Shown: positions 1 to 5,808 of the stretch, piece by piece
Position numbering within the stretch: position 1 is the first letter of the stretch
Layout: each line of letters starts with the position of its first letter
NCBI GenBank assembly: GCA_041481445.1
Contig: JBGPBV010000169.1
Span: 1-14,311, forward strand
DNA length: 14,311 nucleotides
Source of the DNA: AA29 sp041481445
Lineage (GTDB): Bacteria; Acidobacteriota; Vicinamibacteria; Fen-336
Direction of reading: 5' to 3'
The notes under the pieces: generated by a model
Told to the model about the DNA's origin: nothing
What the model saw: only the letters and a program-made list of their open reading frames with translations
Database searches by the model: none
Made by a program: the position numbers and the translations under genes

Positions 1-981
1 CCGAGCGATCTCGCCGTGCTGAAGGTGGACGTGCGCGGCCTGCAGCCGGTCGTCATCGGCGACTCGGACCAGGTGCGCGTGGGCGACGTCGCCCTCGCCT
101 TCGGCAACCCCCTCGGAGTCGGCCAGACCGTGACCATGGGCATCGTGAGCGCGAAGGGCCGCGCCACCGGCTCCGGCGACGGCAGCTACGAGGACTTCAT
201 CCAGACCGACGCCCCCATCAACCGCGGCAACTCCGGCGGCGCCCTCATCAACGCGCGCGGCGAGCTGATCGGCATCAACTCGCAGATCCTGTCGCCCTCC
301 GGCGGCAACATCGGCATCGGCTTCGCCATCCCCTCCAACATGGCCAGGAACGTGATGGACCAGCTCGTCCAGGGAGGGGCGGTCCACCGCGGCATGCTCG
401 GGGTGACGGTGCAGGGCATGACCTCCGACCTCGCGGCCAGCCTCGGCCTGTCGCAGGTGAAGGGCGCGCTGGTCAGCGCGGTCGCGGACGGCAGCCCGGC
501 CGACCGCGCCGGGATCGAGCGCGGCGACGTGATCCTGGCCCTCGACGGCCAGGCCGTGACCGACAGCAACTCGCTCCGCAACCAGGTCTCGCGTCTCAAG
601 CCGGGCACCACCGTCGACGTCAAGGTCCTGCGCCACGGAGGGGAGAAGCAGATGAGCGTGAAGCTGGCCGAGATGCAGACGCGCACGGCCAGGGACGACT
701 CGTCGGAGCCGTCCCGCGGACGCGCCACCCCGGGCGCGCTCGGTCTCTCCGTGGAGCCGGGCGACTCCGGCGTGGAAGTGACGCGCGTCGATCCGTCGGG
801 TCCGGCCGCCGACGCCGGCATCCGCGCCGGCGACGTGCTGGAGGAGATCAACGGCACGCCCGTCCGGTCGTCCTCCGACGTGCGCTCCGCGGTGGCGAAG
901 TCGCAGGGCAAGCCGGCCCTCGTGCTCGTCCGCCGCGGCGACCAGACGATCTACGTGGCCATCCCGACGCGCGCCGCCTAG
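1..981 (+). CDS. htrA: HtrA/DegP-like serine endoprotease (S1C), 5'-truncated, two PDZ domains
   Basis: This is the 3' part of a periplasmic trypsin-like protease that degrades or refolds misfolded envelope proteins. The reading frame is already open at base 1, so the start, signal sequence and catalytic His lie outside the window. The SDLAVLKV segment carries the catalytic Asp (codon 7-9), and GNSGG carries the nucleophile Ser (codon 232-234). The preceding AFGNPLG and the TMGIVSA segments are typical of the S1C fold. PDZ1 covers about 391-675 (GMLGV, SPADRAGIERGDVIL) and PDZ2 about 736-969 (GPAADAGIRAGDVLEEING), the two-PDZ architecture of DegP/DegQ/MucD rather than DegS. The 326 codons present match a typical 450-500 residue protein missing its first third. 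A strong terminator follows 30 bases after the stop, so this is the last gene of its transcript. The family call is secure; which paralogue (DegP, DegQ or MucD type) cannot be decided without the N-terminus. Confidence 0.95.
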   Translation, partial: PSDLAVLKVDVRGLQPVVIGDSDQVRVGDVALAFGNPLGVGQTVTMGIVSAKGRATGSGDGSYEDFIQTDAPINRGNSGGALINARGELIGINSQILSPSGGNIGIGFAIPSNMARNVMDQLVQGGAVHRGMLGVTVQGMTSDLAASLGLSQVKGALVSAVADGSPADRAGIERGDVILALDGQAVTDSNSLRNQVSRLKPGTTVDVKVLRHGGEKQMSVKLAEMQTRTARDDSSEPSRGRATPGALGLSVEPGDSGVEVTRVDPSGPAADAGIRAGDVLEEINGTPVRSSSDVRSAVAKSQGKPALVLVRRGDQTIYVAIPTRAA

Positions 982-1011
982 GCGCTTTTCATCCGCCGTA
1001 CCTTTCATTCG

Positions 1012-1040
1012 AGGGGGGGCTTCGGCCCCCCCTGCTTTTT
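1012..1040 (+). terminator. Rho-independent terminator with UUCG tetraloop, after htrA
   Basis: A perfect 9-bp stem is formed by A, seven G and C (1012-1020) pairing with G, seven C and T (1025-1033). It closes on a C(TTCG)G loop at 1021-1024, the exceptionally stable tetraloop. Two bases after the stem, GC is followed by five T (1036-1040). The opposite strand has no T run beyond the stem, so it acts only for rightward transcription, ending the htrA message. Confidence 0.92.
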
Positions 1041-1108
1041 CGACCGCCCCCGCCGTTCGTCATGCGCTCCACGCGCCACCCGCGGCGGTGTGCTTGAATC
1101 GTTGAGAC

Positions 1109-1113
1109 GGAGG
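1109..1113 (+). promoter_or_regulatory. Shine-Dalgarno (GGAGG) that fixes the start of the small-protein gene
   Basis: GGAGG lies six bases upstream of the ATG at 1120. An in-frame GTG at 1090 would give ten more residues but has no such site, so the ATG is preferred. Confidence 0.75.
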
Positions 1114-1119
1114 CACCCG

Positions 1120-1326
1120 ATGCCCGGAAGGAAGAAGAATCGTACGCCGGCCATTCCGCCGCCCGCGGCCGGAGACCGGCGGCGCCAGAAGGGCACGCGC
1201 GCGAACGCGGACGACGAGCAGGCCCGCATCGACGACACCCTCAAGGGGTCGTTCCCGGCCAGCGATCCACCGTCCTGGACGCTCGGCGACGACCGCACCC
1301 CCGAGCCCGACCGCCGGAAGTCCTAG
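1120..1326 (+). CDS. Small uncharacterised protein with SFPASDPPSW motif
   Basis: This 68-residue, very hydrophilic protein has no signal peptide or membrane segment. Residues 1-30 are basic and Pro/Arg/Lys-rich. Residues 31-43 form a short acidic stretch (DDEQARIDDT), and residues 44-54 carry the motif SFPASDPPSWT, followed by a charged tail. From general knowledge, short proteins with a D-x-x-L-x-x-SFPASDPPS-W/F core occur in many soil and aquatic bacteria and have no assigned function; here the motif and the preceding 'DDTLKGSF' match that pattern. The ATG at 1120 is chosen for its GGAGG at six bases. The gene sits alone after the htrA terminator and converges on the downstream membrane-protein gene, whose stop codon overlaps its own. 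I know of no function and do not propose one. Confidence 0.75.
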   Translation: MPGRKKNRTPAIPPPAAGDRRRQKGTRANADDEQARIDDTLKGSFPASDPPSWTLGDDRTPEPDRRKS

Positions 1327-2729
1327 GTCGAATCCGCCGCGCTGGCAGGGCCCGCTTCGGTCGTCGTTCGCGCGAGCCACCACCCGGTGAGGCCCACCCA
1401 CGCCGCGAGCGGGAGGAGCGTCCAAAGGCGCTCCAGGCCCATCAGGTGTCCCAGGTTCCAGGCCGCGCGCAGGCCGCTCACGCCGTCGAAGGAGTCGATC
1501 GGCTGGTTGCTGCGGGCGACGCGGCCGTGCAGGAACGACGGGACCAGGAAGTCCTGGAACGGACGCTCGACCGTGACGGGCACGTCCGGCCTCACGGCCG
1601 TTCCCATCAGCATGAGCGTCACGGAAAGGAGGGCGGCCACGCCGCCCAGCGACGCCAGAGCCTGGCGGGCGCTGGATCCCTCCGGCCAGGCCAGGGGCAG
1701 TCCCATCGCGCCGATGGCCAGGAACGGGAGGGCGGGGATCAGGTAGCGCGGACCTATCGCCCATCCGCCCGGCCAGTCCACGAGGCCGGCGTTGAGCAGC
1801 AGGTAGGCGAGGGCGACGGCGCCGCCCGCGATCGCCTCCGCGCGGAACCCGCGGCGCGCGAGCACGACCAGACCGGGGAGGCCCGCGGCCAGCCAGGGCG
1901 CGCCGAAGAAGAGGCCCCGATACGAGCCGAACAAGAGCGCCCACACGACGCGCGGATCCGGGGCGGCGATGCCCATGAACCATCCCATCCGGCGGTGCGC
2001 CTGGATGTCGAACGCGTACGGAAGCGCGAAGGGATGGCCGAACGCCGCCGCATGGTACGCGCCGAGCAGGAGCGCCATCGGCAGGCCGCCGGCGACGAGC
2101 CAGGCCGCGCGGCGCGGTCCCTGCTTGGCGATCGCGTACGCGATCACCACGACCACGAGGATCACGGAGGTGTAGTCGACGCAGACCGCGCCTCCCAGCA
2201 GGAGCCCGGCCAGCGCGGGCGCCCGCTGCCGCCAGACCAGAGCGAACGCGCAAAGGCCGAGGGCGGCCGCGAGCTGGTGGCCGTAGAGCACGGTCGAGTA
2301 GGGGAGGGCGAGCGTCCCCAGCGCGTAGGCGAGCGCGATCCCGGCCGACCAGGACGCGGACAGGCCGATCGCGGCGCGGCCGAGCGTTAACAGCGCGCAG
2401 ACGGCCAGCGCGGACGGCAGCGCGAGCGCGAACACCGCCGACGCCCAGGCCCCGCCCGCGATCGCGCCCGGCGCCAGCCGGTGCACGACCCAGTACGCGG
2501 GCACCGCCAGCAGCGAGAGGCCGGGCGCCTTGTCGCAGAACCAATGGCCGTCGCGCGCGGCCTTGTCGCCGGTGTTCTGCTCGTAGGCGTCGATGGCGAT
2601 GGTGCCGCGCTCGACGATCGCGCGGGTCAGGTCGAATCGCGAGTTCTGGTTCCAGCCCCCCGCCTGGTAGAAGTAGGCGTAGACGCCGAAGACGAGGAGG
2701 AAGAGCGGGATCTCGGGGCGGCGGGCCAC
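1323..2729 (-). CDS. Polytopic membrane protein, GT-C glycosyltransferase-like
   Basis: This 468-residue protein is mostly hydrophobic, with roughly ten to twelve predicted membrane helices. The first is at about residues 8-21 (LFLLVFGVYAYFY). The first outer loop carries NQNSRFDL with Asp33 and Glu40 (DLTRAIVERG), followed by 'IDAYEQNTGDKA' and 'CDKAPGLSL' (Asp66, Lys67, Pro69). Acidic residues in this first loop are where lipid-linked-sugar glycosyltransferases of the GT-C fold (PMT/ArnT-like, GT39/GT83) place their catalytic and metal-binding groups. The order of motifs resembles bacterial proteins annotated only as hypothetical or glycosyltransferase-like, so a transfer of sugar from a polyprenyl-phosphate donor is an inference. 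The start is GTG at 2729; no clear Shine-Dalgarno precedes it and I found no better in-frame start. It ends convergently with the small-protein gene, sharing four bases. Confidence 0.8.
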   Translation of the reverse strand: MARRPEIPLFLLVFGVYAYFYQAGGWNQNSRFDLTRAIVERGTIAIDAYEQNTGDKAARDGHWFCDKAPGLSLLAVPAYWVVHRLAPGAIAGGAWASAVFALALPSALAVCALLTLGRAAIGLSASWSAGIALAYALGTLALPYSTVLYGHQLAAALGLCAFALVWRQRAPALAGLLLGGAVCVDYTSVILVVVVIAYAIAKQGPRRAAWLVAGGLPMALLLGAYHAAAFGHPFALPYAFDIQAHRRMGWFMGIAAPDPRVVWALLFGSYRGLFFGAPWLAAGLPGLVVLARRGFRAEAIAGGAVALAYLLLNAGLVDWPGGWAIGPRYLIPALPFLAIGAMGLPLAWPEGSSARQALASLGGVAALLSVTLMLMGTAVRPDVPVTVERPFQDFLVPSFLHGRVARSNQPIDSFDGVSGLRAAWNLGHLMGLERLWTLLPLAAWVGLTGWWLARTTTEAGPASAADST

Positions 2730-2766
2730 GGTCGGGCACCGTACCGGGGCCGCATCACCACGTCAA

Positions 2767-2799
2767 GACGGACGGCACCGTCCTCCGGCGCCGTCCGTC
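2767..2799 (-). terminator. Strong hairpin downstream of the PEGA gene (possible terminator)
   Basis: A perfect 10-bp inverted repeat (GACGGACGGC at 2767-2776 with GCCGTCCGTC at 2790-2799) flanks a 13-base loop in which 2778-2780 can pair with 2786-2788. It begins 17 bases beyond the stop of the leftward PEGA gene. There is no T run on either side (TTGACG on the leftward transcript), so it may be a Rho-type or stability hairpin rather than a canonical intrinsic terminator. Confidence 0.4.
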
Positions 2800-2815
2800 G
2801 GCCGTCACGGGACCA

Positions 2816-3415
2816 TCACTGGCCCGTCGTCGCGTCCGTCCCCGCGTCGGTCCGGTCCCGCGAGCGCCGTCGCGGCGCCGGCGGAGCGGGCGGGCGCTGG
2901 CTCTTCTCGCCCGCGGGTAGGCGCTCCATCGTTTCCTTCATCTTGATCGTGGAGCCCTCGCCCATGTAGACCTTCTCGTTGATCGTCCGATAGCCGTCCA
3001 GGAAGAGCGTGATCTCGTGCGGTCCCGGACGGACGTGGAGACGCTGGAAGGCGCCGTCGAAGTCGTCGACCGTGCCGGCGCGGTAGCCGTCCACGTAGAC
3101 CGCCGCCTCCTTGGCCTCCTTCGGAGTGACCTCGATGCGCGCCTCGCTCGAGGGCTCCATCGGCCGGCCGTAGCCGTAGACGCCGTAGGGACCGTAGGGA
3201 CCGTAGGCCGCGTACGGATAGGGACCCCAGCCGTAGCCCCAGCCGAAGGGGCCGGCGAAGGGACTGTAGAAGTACGGATTGTAGAAGCCGCCGATCACGA
3301 CGGCGCCGTGAACGTGCCCCTGTGCGGGGCGCGCATCGGCCACCGAGGGTGACAGGGCGGCCAAGCCGACCACGGCCACGGCGGCCGCGACGGCGAGTGG
3401 CTTTCGCTGTGCCAC
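2816..3415 (-). CDS. Secreted PEGA-domain protein with Gly/Tyr/Pro-rich segment
   Basis: This is a 199-residue exported protein. Residues 1-28 form a signal peptide: basic AQRKP, a hydrophobic core LAVAAAVAVVGLAAL, and an AxA-type site at VADA before RPA. Residues 40-84 are low-complexity and rich in Gly, Tyr, Pro and Phe (for example GPYGPYGVYGYG). Residues 93-160 match a PEGA domain: 'EAAVYVDGYRAGTVDDF', 'LHVRPGPHEITLFLDGY', then a strand-rich end. The last 30 residues are Pro/Arg-rich and probably disordered. PEGA domains are beta-sandwich modules found in bacterial surface proteins and are thought to mediate envelope or carbohydrate contacts; no enzymatic residues are visible. The GTG start at 3415 is chosen over an in-frame ATG at 3436 because a perfect AAGGAGG lies seven bases upstream of it and the signal peptide begins correctly there. 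It is transcribed divergently from the 3618 gene. Confidence 0.88.
   Translation of the reverse strand: MAQRKPLAVAAAVAVVGLAALSPSVADARPAQGHVHGAVVIGGFYNPYFYSPFAGPFGWGYGWGPYPYAAYGPYGPYGVYGYGRPMEPSSEARIEVTPKEAKEAAVYVDGYRAGTVDDFDGAFQRLHVRPGPHEITLFLDGYRTINEKVYMGEGSTIKMKETMERLPAGEKSQRPPAPPAPRRRSRDRTDAGTDATTGQ
3168..3207. repeat. Short tandem repeat coding the Gly-Pro-Tyr region
   Basis: CCGTAG-based units run head to tail: CCGTAG, CCGTAGACG, CCGTAGGGA twice (3183-3191, 3192-3200) and a partial CCGTAGG. All copies are in frame within the PEGA gene and encode the Tyr-Gly-Pro triplets on the minus strand. Copy number could vary by whole codons without shifting the frame. Confidence 0.7.
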
Positions 3416-3422
3416 GGGGAAA

Positions 3423-3429
3423 CCTCCTT
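3423..3429 (-). promoter_or_regulatory. Perfect Shine-Dalgarno AAGGAGG for the PEGA gene
   Basis: On the minus strand AAGGAGG is followed by seven bases and then GTG at 3415. This decides the start against the upstream in-frame ATG at 3436, which would place the site inside the coding sequence. Confidence 0.85.
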
Positions 3430-3467
3430 GCACCATACACCGACGAAAGGAGCAACGGCCGTGCCAC

Positions 3468-3485
3468 GCGTGAGCGTGCTCACGC
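3468..3485. promoter_or_regulatory. 8-bp inverted repeat in the divergent intergenic region
   Basis: GCGTGAGC at 3468-3475 and GCTCACGC at 3478-3485 are exact reverse complements separated by GT. They lie between the divergent PEGA gene and the membrane-protein gene, where a dimeric regulator operator would be expected. No regulator gene is present in the window, and there is no second copy to support an operator role. Confidence 0.4.
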
Positions 3486-3569
3486 CGTGCAACTGCGCGG
3501 GTTGCGAGGTGTAACGCCCGGCGGGGCCGCCGGCGGCGTCCCCTCGTGACGACATCGCGTCCGTGCCTC

Positions 3570-3595
3570 TGGACAGGCCGTCCGCGCGGTACACT
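3570..3595 (+). promoter_or_regulatory. Candidate promoter for the five-gene block
   Basis: A TACACT hexamer at 3590-3595 resembles a -10 element and places a transcription start about 16 bases before the ATG at 3618, leaving room for the GGGAGG ribosome site. TGGACA at 3570-3575 is a plausible -35, but the 14-base spacer is short of the usual 16-18. Weak support. Confidence 0.3.
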
Positions 3596-3617
3596 CTCGC
3601 CCTCGCGGGAGGTCGTC

Positions 3618-4292
3618 ATGGCCGAGACGAAACCGGGGCTTCGGGATCTCCTCGTCGTCCCCACCCTCATCACCCTCGCGGTCACGGTCCTCCGGCTCGT
3701 CGGGGAGATGGCGCGCTGGTCGCCCGCGCTCTTCAACCGCGAGGCGGGCGGGCCGCTCTCGCTGGTCGGGATCGTCTGGCTGATCCCCGTCTTCGGGGTG
3801 GTCTTCGCCCTGCGCCTGCTGCGGGCCGGGGAGGGGCCGTCCCATGCCGGCATGGCCGCCGGCTGGGCGGCGGCGGGCTTCGCGCTGAACACCGCCCTCC
3901 TCGTGGCCGCGATCAAGGTCTTCCCGACCTCTCCCGTGGCCCAGCTCGCGGTCTTCGGCGTCGGGTCCTGGGCGGCCATCGCCCTCGCGCGGCCGGGGTG
4001 GCCCGCGCTCTGGCGCGTGCTCCTCGCCTACGGCTTCGCCGCGCGCATCCCCGTCCTCGTCGTGATGCTCTTCGCGATCTTCCGCGAGTGGGACTCGCAC
4101 TACGCCAAGCCCCGGCCGGACTTCCCCCCCATGGGGCACTGGGGCCTGTTCTGGTGGACGGCCTTCCTGCCCCAGATGTCGATCTGGATCTACCTGACGG
4201 TGGTGCTCGGGATCCTGAGCGGCGCCGCCGCCGTCGGCTTGAAGCGCCTCGCCGGCGGGAAGCGCGGCGCCTCGCTGACCAGCCCGGCCTGA
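3618..4292 (+). CDS. Uncharacterised six-helix integral membrane protein
   Basis: This 224-residue protein has about six hydrophobic segments, roughly at residues 11-28, 47-68, 79-99, 107-125, 132-154 and 178-206. Small charged loops separate them: 'GEMARWSPALFNREAGG' after helix 1, and 'FREWDSHYAKPRPDFP' before the last helix. I recognise no named family, and no transporter, protease or transferase motif is evident. The ATG at 3618 is chosen because GGGAGG sits five bases upstream and the protein begins 'MAETKPGLRD', directly before helix 1. An upstream in-frame ATG at 3546 would add 24 non-conserved-looking polar residues without a ribosome site. The stop is only three bases before the WD40 gene start, implying co-transcription and perhaps translational coupling. 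Confidence 0.8.
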   Translation: MAETKPGLRDLLVVPTLITLAVTVLRLVGEMARWSPALFNREAGGPLSLVGIVWLIPVFGVVFALRLLRAGEGPSHAGMAAGWAAAGFALNTALLVAAIKVFPTSPVAQLAVFGVGSWAAIALARPGWPALWRVLLAYGFAARIPVLVVMLFAIFREWDSHYAKPRPDFPPMGHWGLFWWTAFLPQMSIWIYLTVVLGILSGAAAVGLKRLAGGKRGASLTSPA

Positions 4293-4295
4293 GTC

Positions 4296-5786
4296 ATGTC
4301 CGCCGAGCGCGAGGACGTCCGTCATTCCGGGTCCGTCACCGCCTGCGTGTTCTCCGCGGACGGCGAGCGGCTGGCCACCGCGTCCGAGGACGCCACCCTC
4401 CGCGTTCGCGACGCGCGCTCGGGCGCCGTCCTCGCCACCGGCCGCGCGTCCGGGGCGGCCCGGAGCTGCGCCTTCTCGGGGGATGGCGCATCCGTCGTAT
4501 CGGGCTGGGACGACGGCGCCCTCCGCGTGCACGACGCGGCGACCGGGGCCGACGCCGCGACCCTGCTCGGCCACTCCGGGCCGGTGCGCGCGTGCGCGAC
4601 GTCGGCGGACGGCGCGCGGATCGCGTCCGGATCCGACGACGGCACCCTGCGGCTGTGGGATCCCGCCGCGCATCCCATCGTCACCGTGCTCGCCGATCAC
4701 GGGCGGGCGGTCGCCGGCTGCCGGCTGCGCGCGGATGGACGCGTCGTGCTGTCGTGGTGCGTGGAGGGGCCGGCGCAGCTTCGGGACGTGGAGACCGGCG
4801 CGGAGACCGCGCTCGAGGGCGGTCCCGGCGGCGTAGTCGCGGCCGCCTTCTCGCCGGACGGGCGGCAGGTCCTCGTGGCCTCGCGCGGCGCCGGCCTCGC
4901 CGTGTGCGACGCGCGGACGGGCGCGGCGCTGGCGCGGATGGCGGAGCCGGCGGCGGAGATACGGAGCGCGCAGTGGCGGCCGGACGGCCGCGCGCTGGTG
5001 TTCGGGACGGTCGGGGGCGAGCTGGGGATCTGGGAGGTGGCGACGCCCGCCGCCCGCGTGCTGGAAGCGCAGCCCCGCGCCATCGACGAGTGCCTGGTCT
5101 CGCCCGACGCCACCTGGCTCGTGTCCCGATCGGCGGATCGGACGGTGCGGCTGTGGGACATGGGCCGGGGGACGTGCACGGCCGTGTTCGCGCCCGGCCC
5201 CGCGATCTCGGCGCTGGCGGTGTCCCCCTCCGGCCGCCGGATCGCCGTCGGCGACGCCGCGGGCGGCGTCCATCTCCTGACGCCGCCCCCCGCCACGCGC
5301 GGCACGCCCCTGGTGACCGGCGCGTTCCTCTATCGGGCGCCGGAGCGTGGGTTCGAGCGGGAACCCACCCTCGCCTGCCCCTGGTGTGCGCGCCGATGGC
5401 TCGCTCCGGCCGCCGTCGTCGACGCCGTGCGCGAGGCCACGCGGGACGAGATTCGGGCCTGGGAGATCCCGGCGGAGGCGTGGCGCGCGGCCGCGCTGGT
5501 CGCCGCCTGTCCCGCCTGTCACGAGACGGTCCGGTTCAATCCGTACTTCCTCGACGGGAGGGGAGACGTGCCCGGCGCGGACGCTCGGTCGGTGGACGTC
5601 GGGGAGGGCGTCGCACGGCAGGCCGTCCTGGAGCCGGACCCACTGGGCGAAACGATCGTGCCCGCGCGAGCGGCGCCGACGCCGACCGTGCCCATCCCGG
5701 CGGTGCCGGTGCCCGAGGCGCCCGCCGCGCCCCCCTCCGCGTCCCTGCTTGGGCGACTGTTCCGGGGTGTCTTCGGATCGAAGTGA
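4296..5786 (+). CDS. WD40 beta-propeller protein with C-terminal double-CxxC module
   Basis: This 496-residue cytoplasmic-type protein has no signal peptide. Eight WD40-like repeats of 41-43 residues run from about 10 to 330 (approximately 10-51, 52-92, 93-133, 134-175, 176-216, 217-259, 260-300, 301-330). The FSxDGxRLAT core repeats in each; only repeats 3 and 7 keep a full LWD end, the others ending RD, HD, CD or WE. After the propeller, Cys361-Pro-Trp-Cys364 and Cys405-Pro-Ala-Cys408 could form one zinc site around a helical insert, followed by 'RFNPYFLDGRGD'. Residues 430-480 are Pro/Ala-rich linker, and the end (SLLGRLFRGVFGSK) is a basic amphipathic stretch that could touch membrane. 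WD40 propellers are protein-interaction scaffolds; the zinc site is inferred from Cys spacing. It starts three bases after the preceding membrane-protein gene, so the two products may act together. Confidence 0.88.
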   Translation: MSAEREDVRHSGSVTACVFSADGERLATASEDATLRVRDARSGAVLATGRASGAARSCAFSGDGASVVSGWDDGALRVHDAATGADAATLLGHSGPVRACATSADGARIASGSDDGTLRLWDPAAHPIVTVLADHGRAVAGCRLRADGRVVLSWCVEGPAQLRDVETGAETALEGGPGGVVAAAFSPDGRQVLVASRGAGLAVCDARTGAALARMAEPAAEIRSAQWRPDGRALVFGTVGGELGIWEVATPAARVLEAQPRAIDECLVSPDATWLVSRSADRTVRLWDMGRGTCTAVFAPGPAISALAVSPSGRRIAVGDAAGGVHLLTPPPATRGTPLVTGAFLYRAPERGFEREPTLACPWCARRWLAPAAVVDAVREATRDEIRAWEIPAEAWRAAALVAACPACHETVRFNPYFLDGRGDVPGADARSVDVGEGVARQAVLEPDPLGETIVPARAAPTPTVPIPAVPVPEAPAAPPSASLLGRLFRGVFGSK

Positions 5787-5793
5787 GCCGCGA

Positions 5794-5799
5794 TATGAT
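5794..5799 (+). promoter_or_regulatory. TATGAT -10-like element nine bases before an ATG
   Basis: TATGAT matches five of six bases of the -10 consensus and ends nine bases before the ATG at 5809, which has no recognisable Shine-Dalgarno. This spacing would give a leaderless or nearly leaderless message. The same hexamer at the same distance precedes galU. A -35 is not convincing (TTCGGA at 5772-5777). Confidence 0.35.
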
Positions 5800-5808
5800 C
5801 CGGCTCCG

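Noticed and set aside
3432..3437. TATGGT on the minus strand as a -10 for the PEGA gene
   Set aside because: It would start transcription inside or after the Shine-Dalgarno, and no -35 lies at a workable distance.
3416..3979. N-terminal extension of the PEGA gene frame
   Set aside because: The perfect AAGGAGG and the signal peptide place the start at GTG 3415; the upstream sequence overlaps the divergent membrane gene and has no signal.
5347..5808. N-terminal extension of the AstE-like frame inside the WD40 gene
   Set aside because: Arg/Pro/Ser-rich shadow of the WD40 C-terminal module; the hydrophobic N-terminus and M14 fold begin at 5809.
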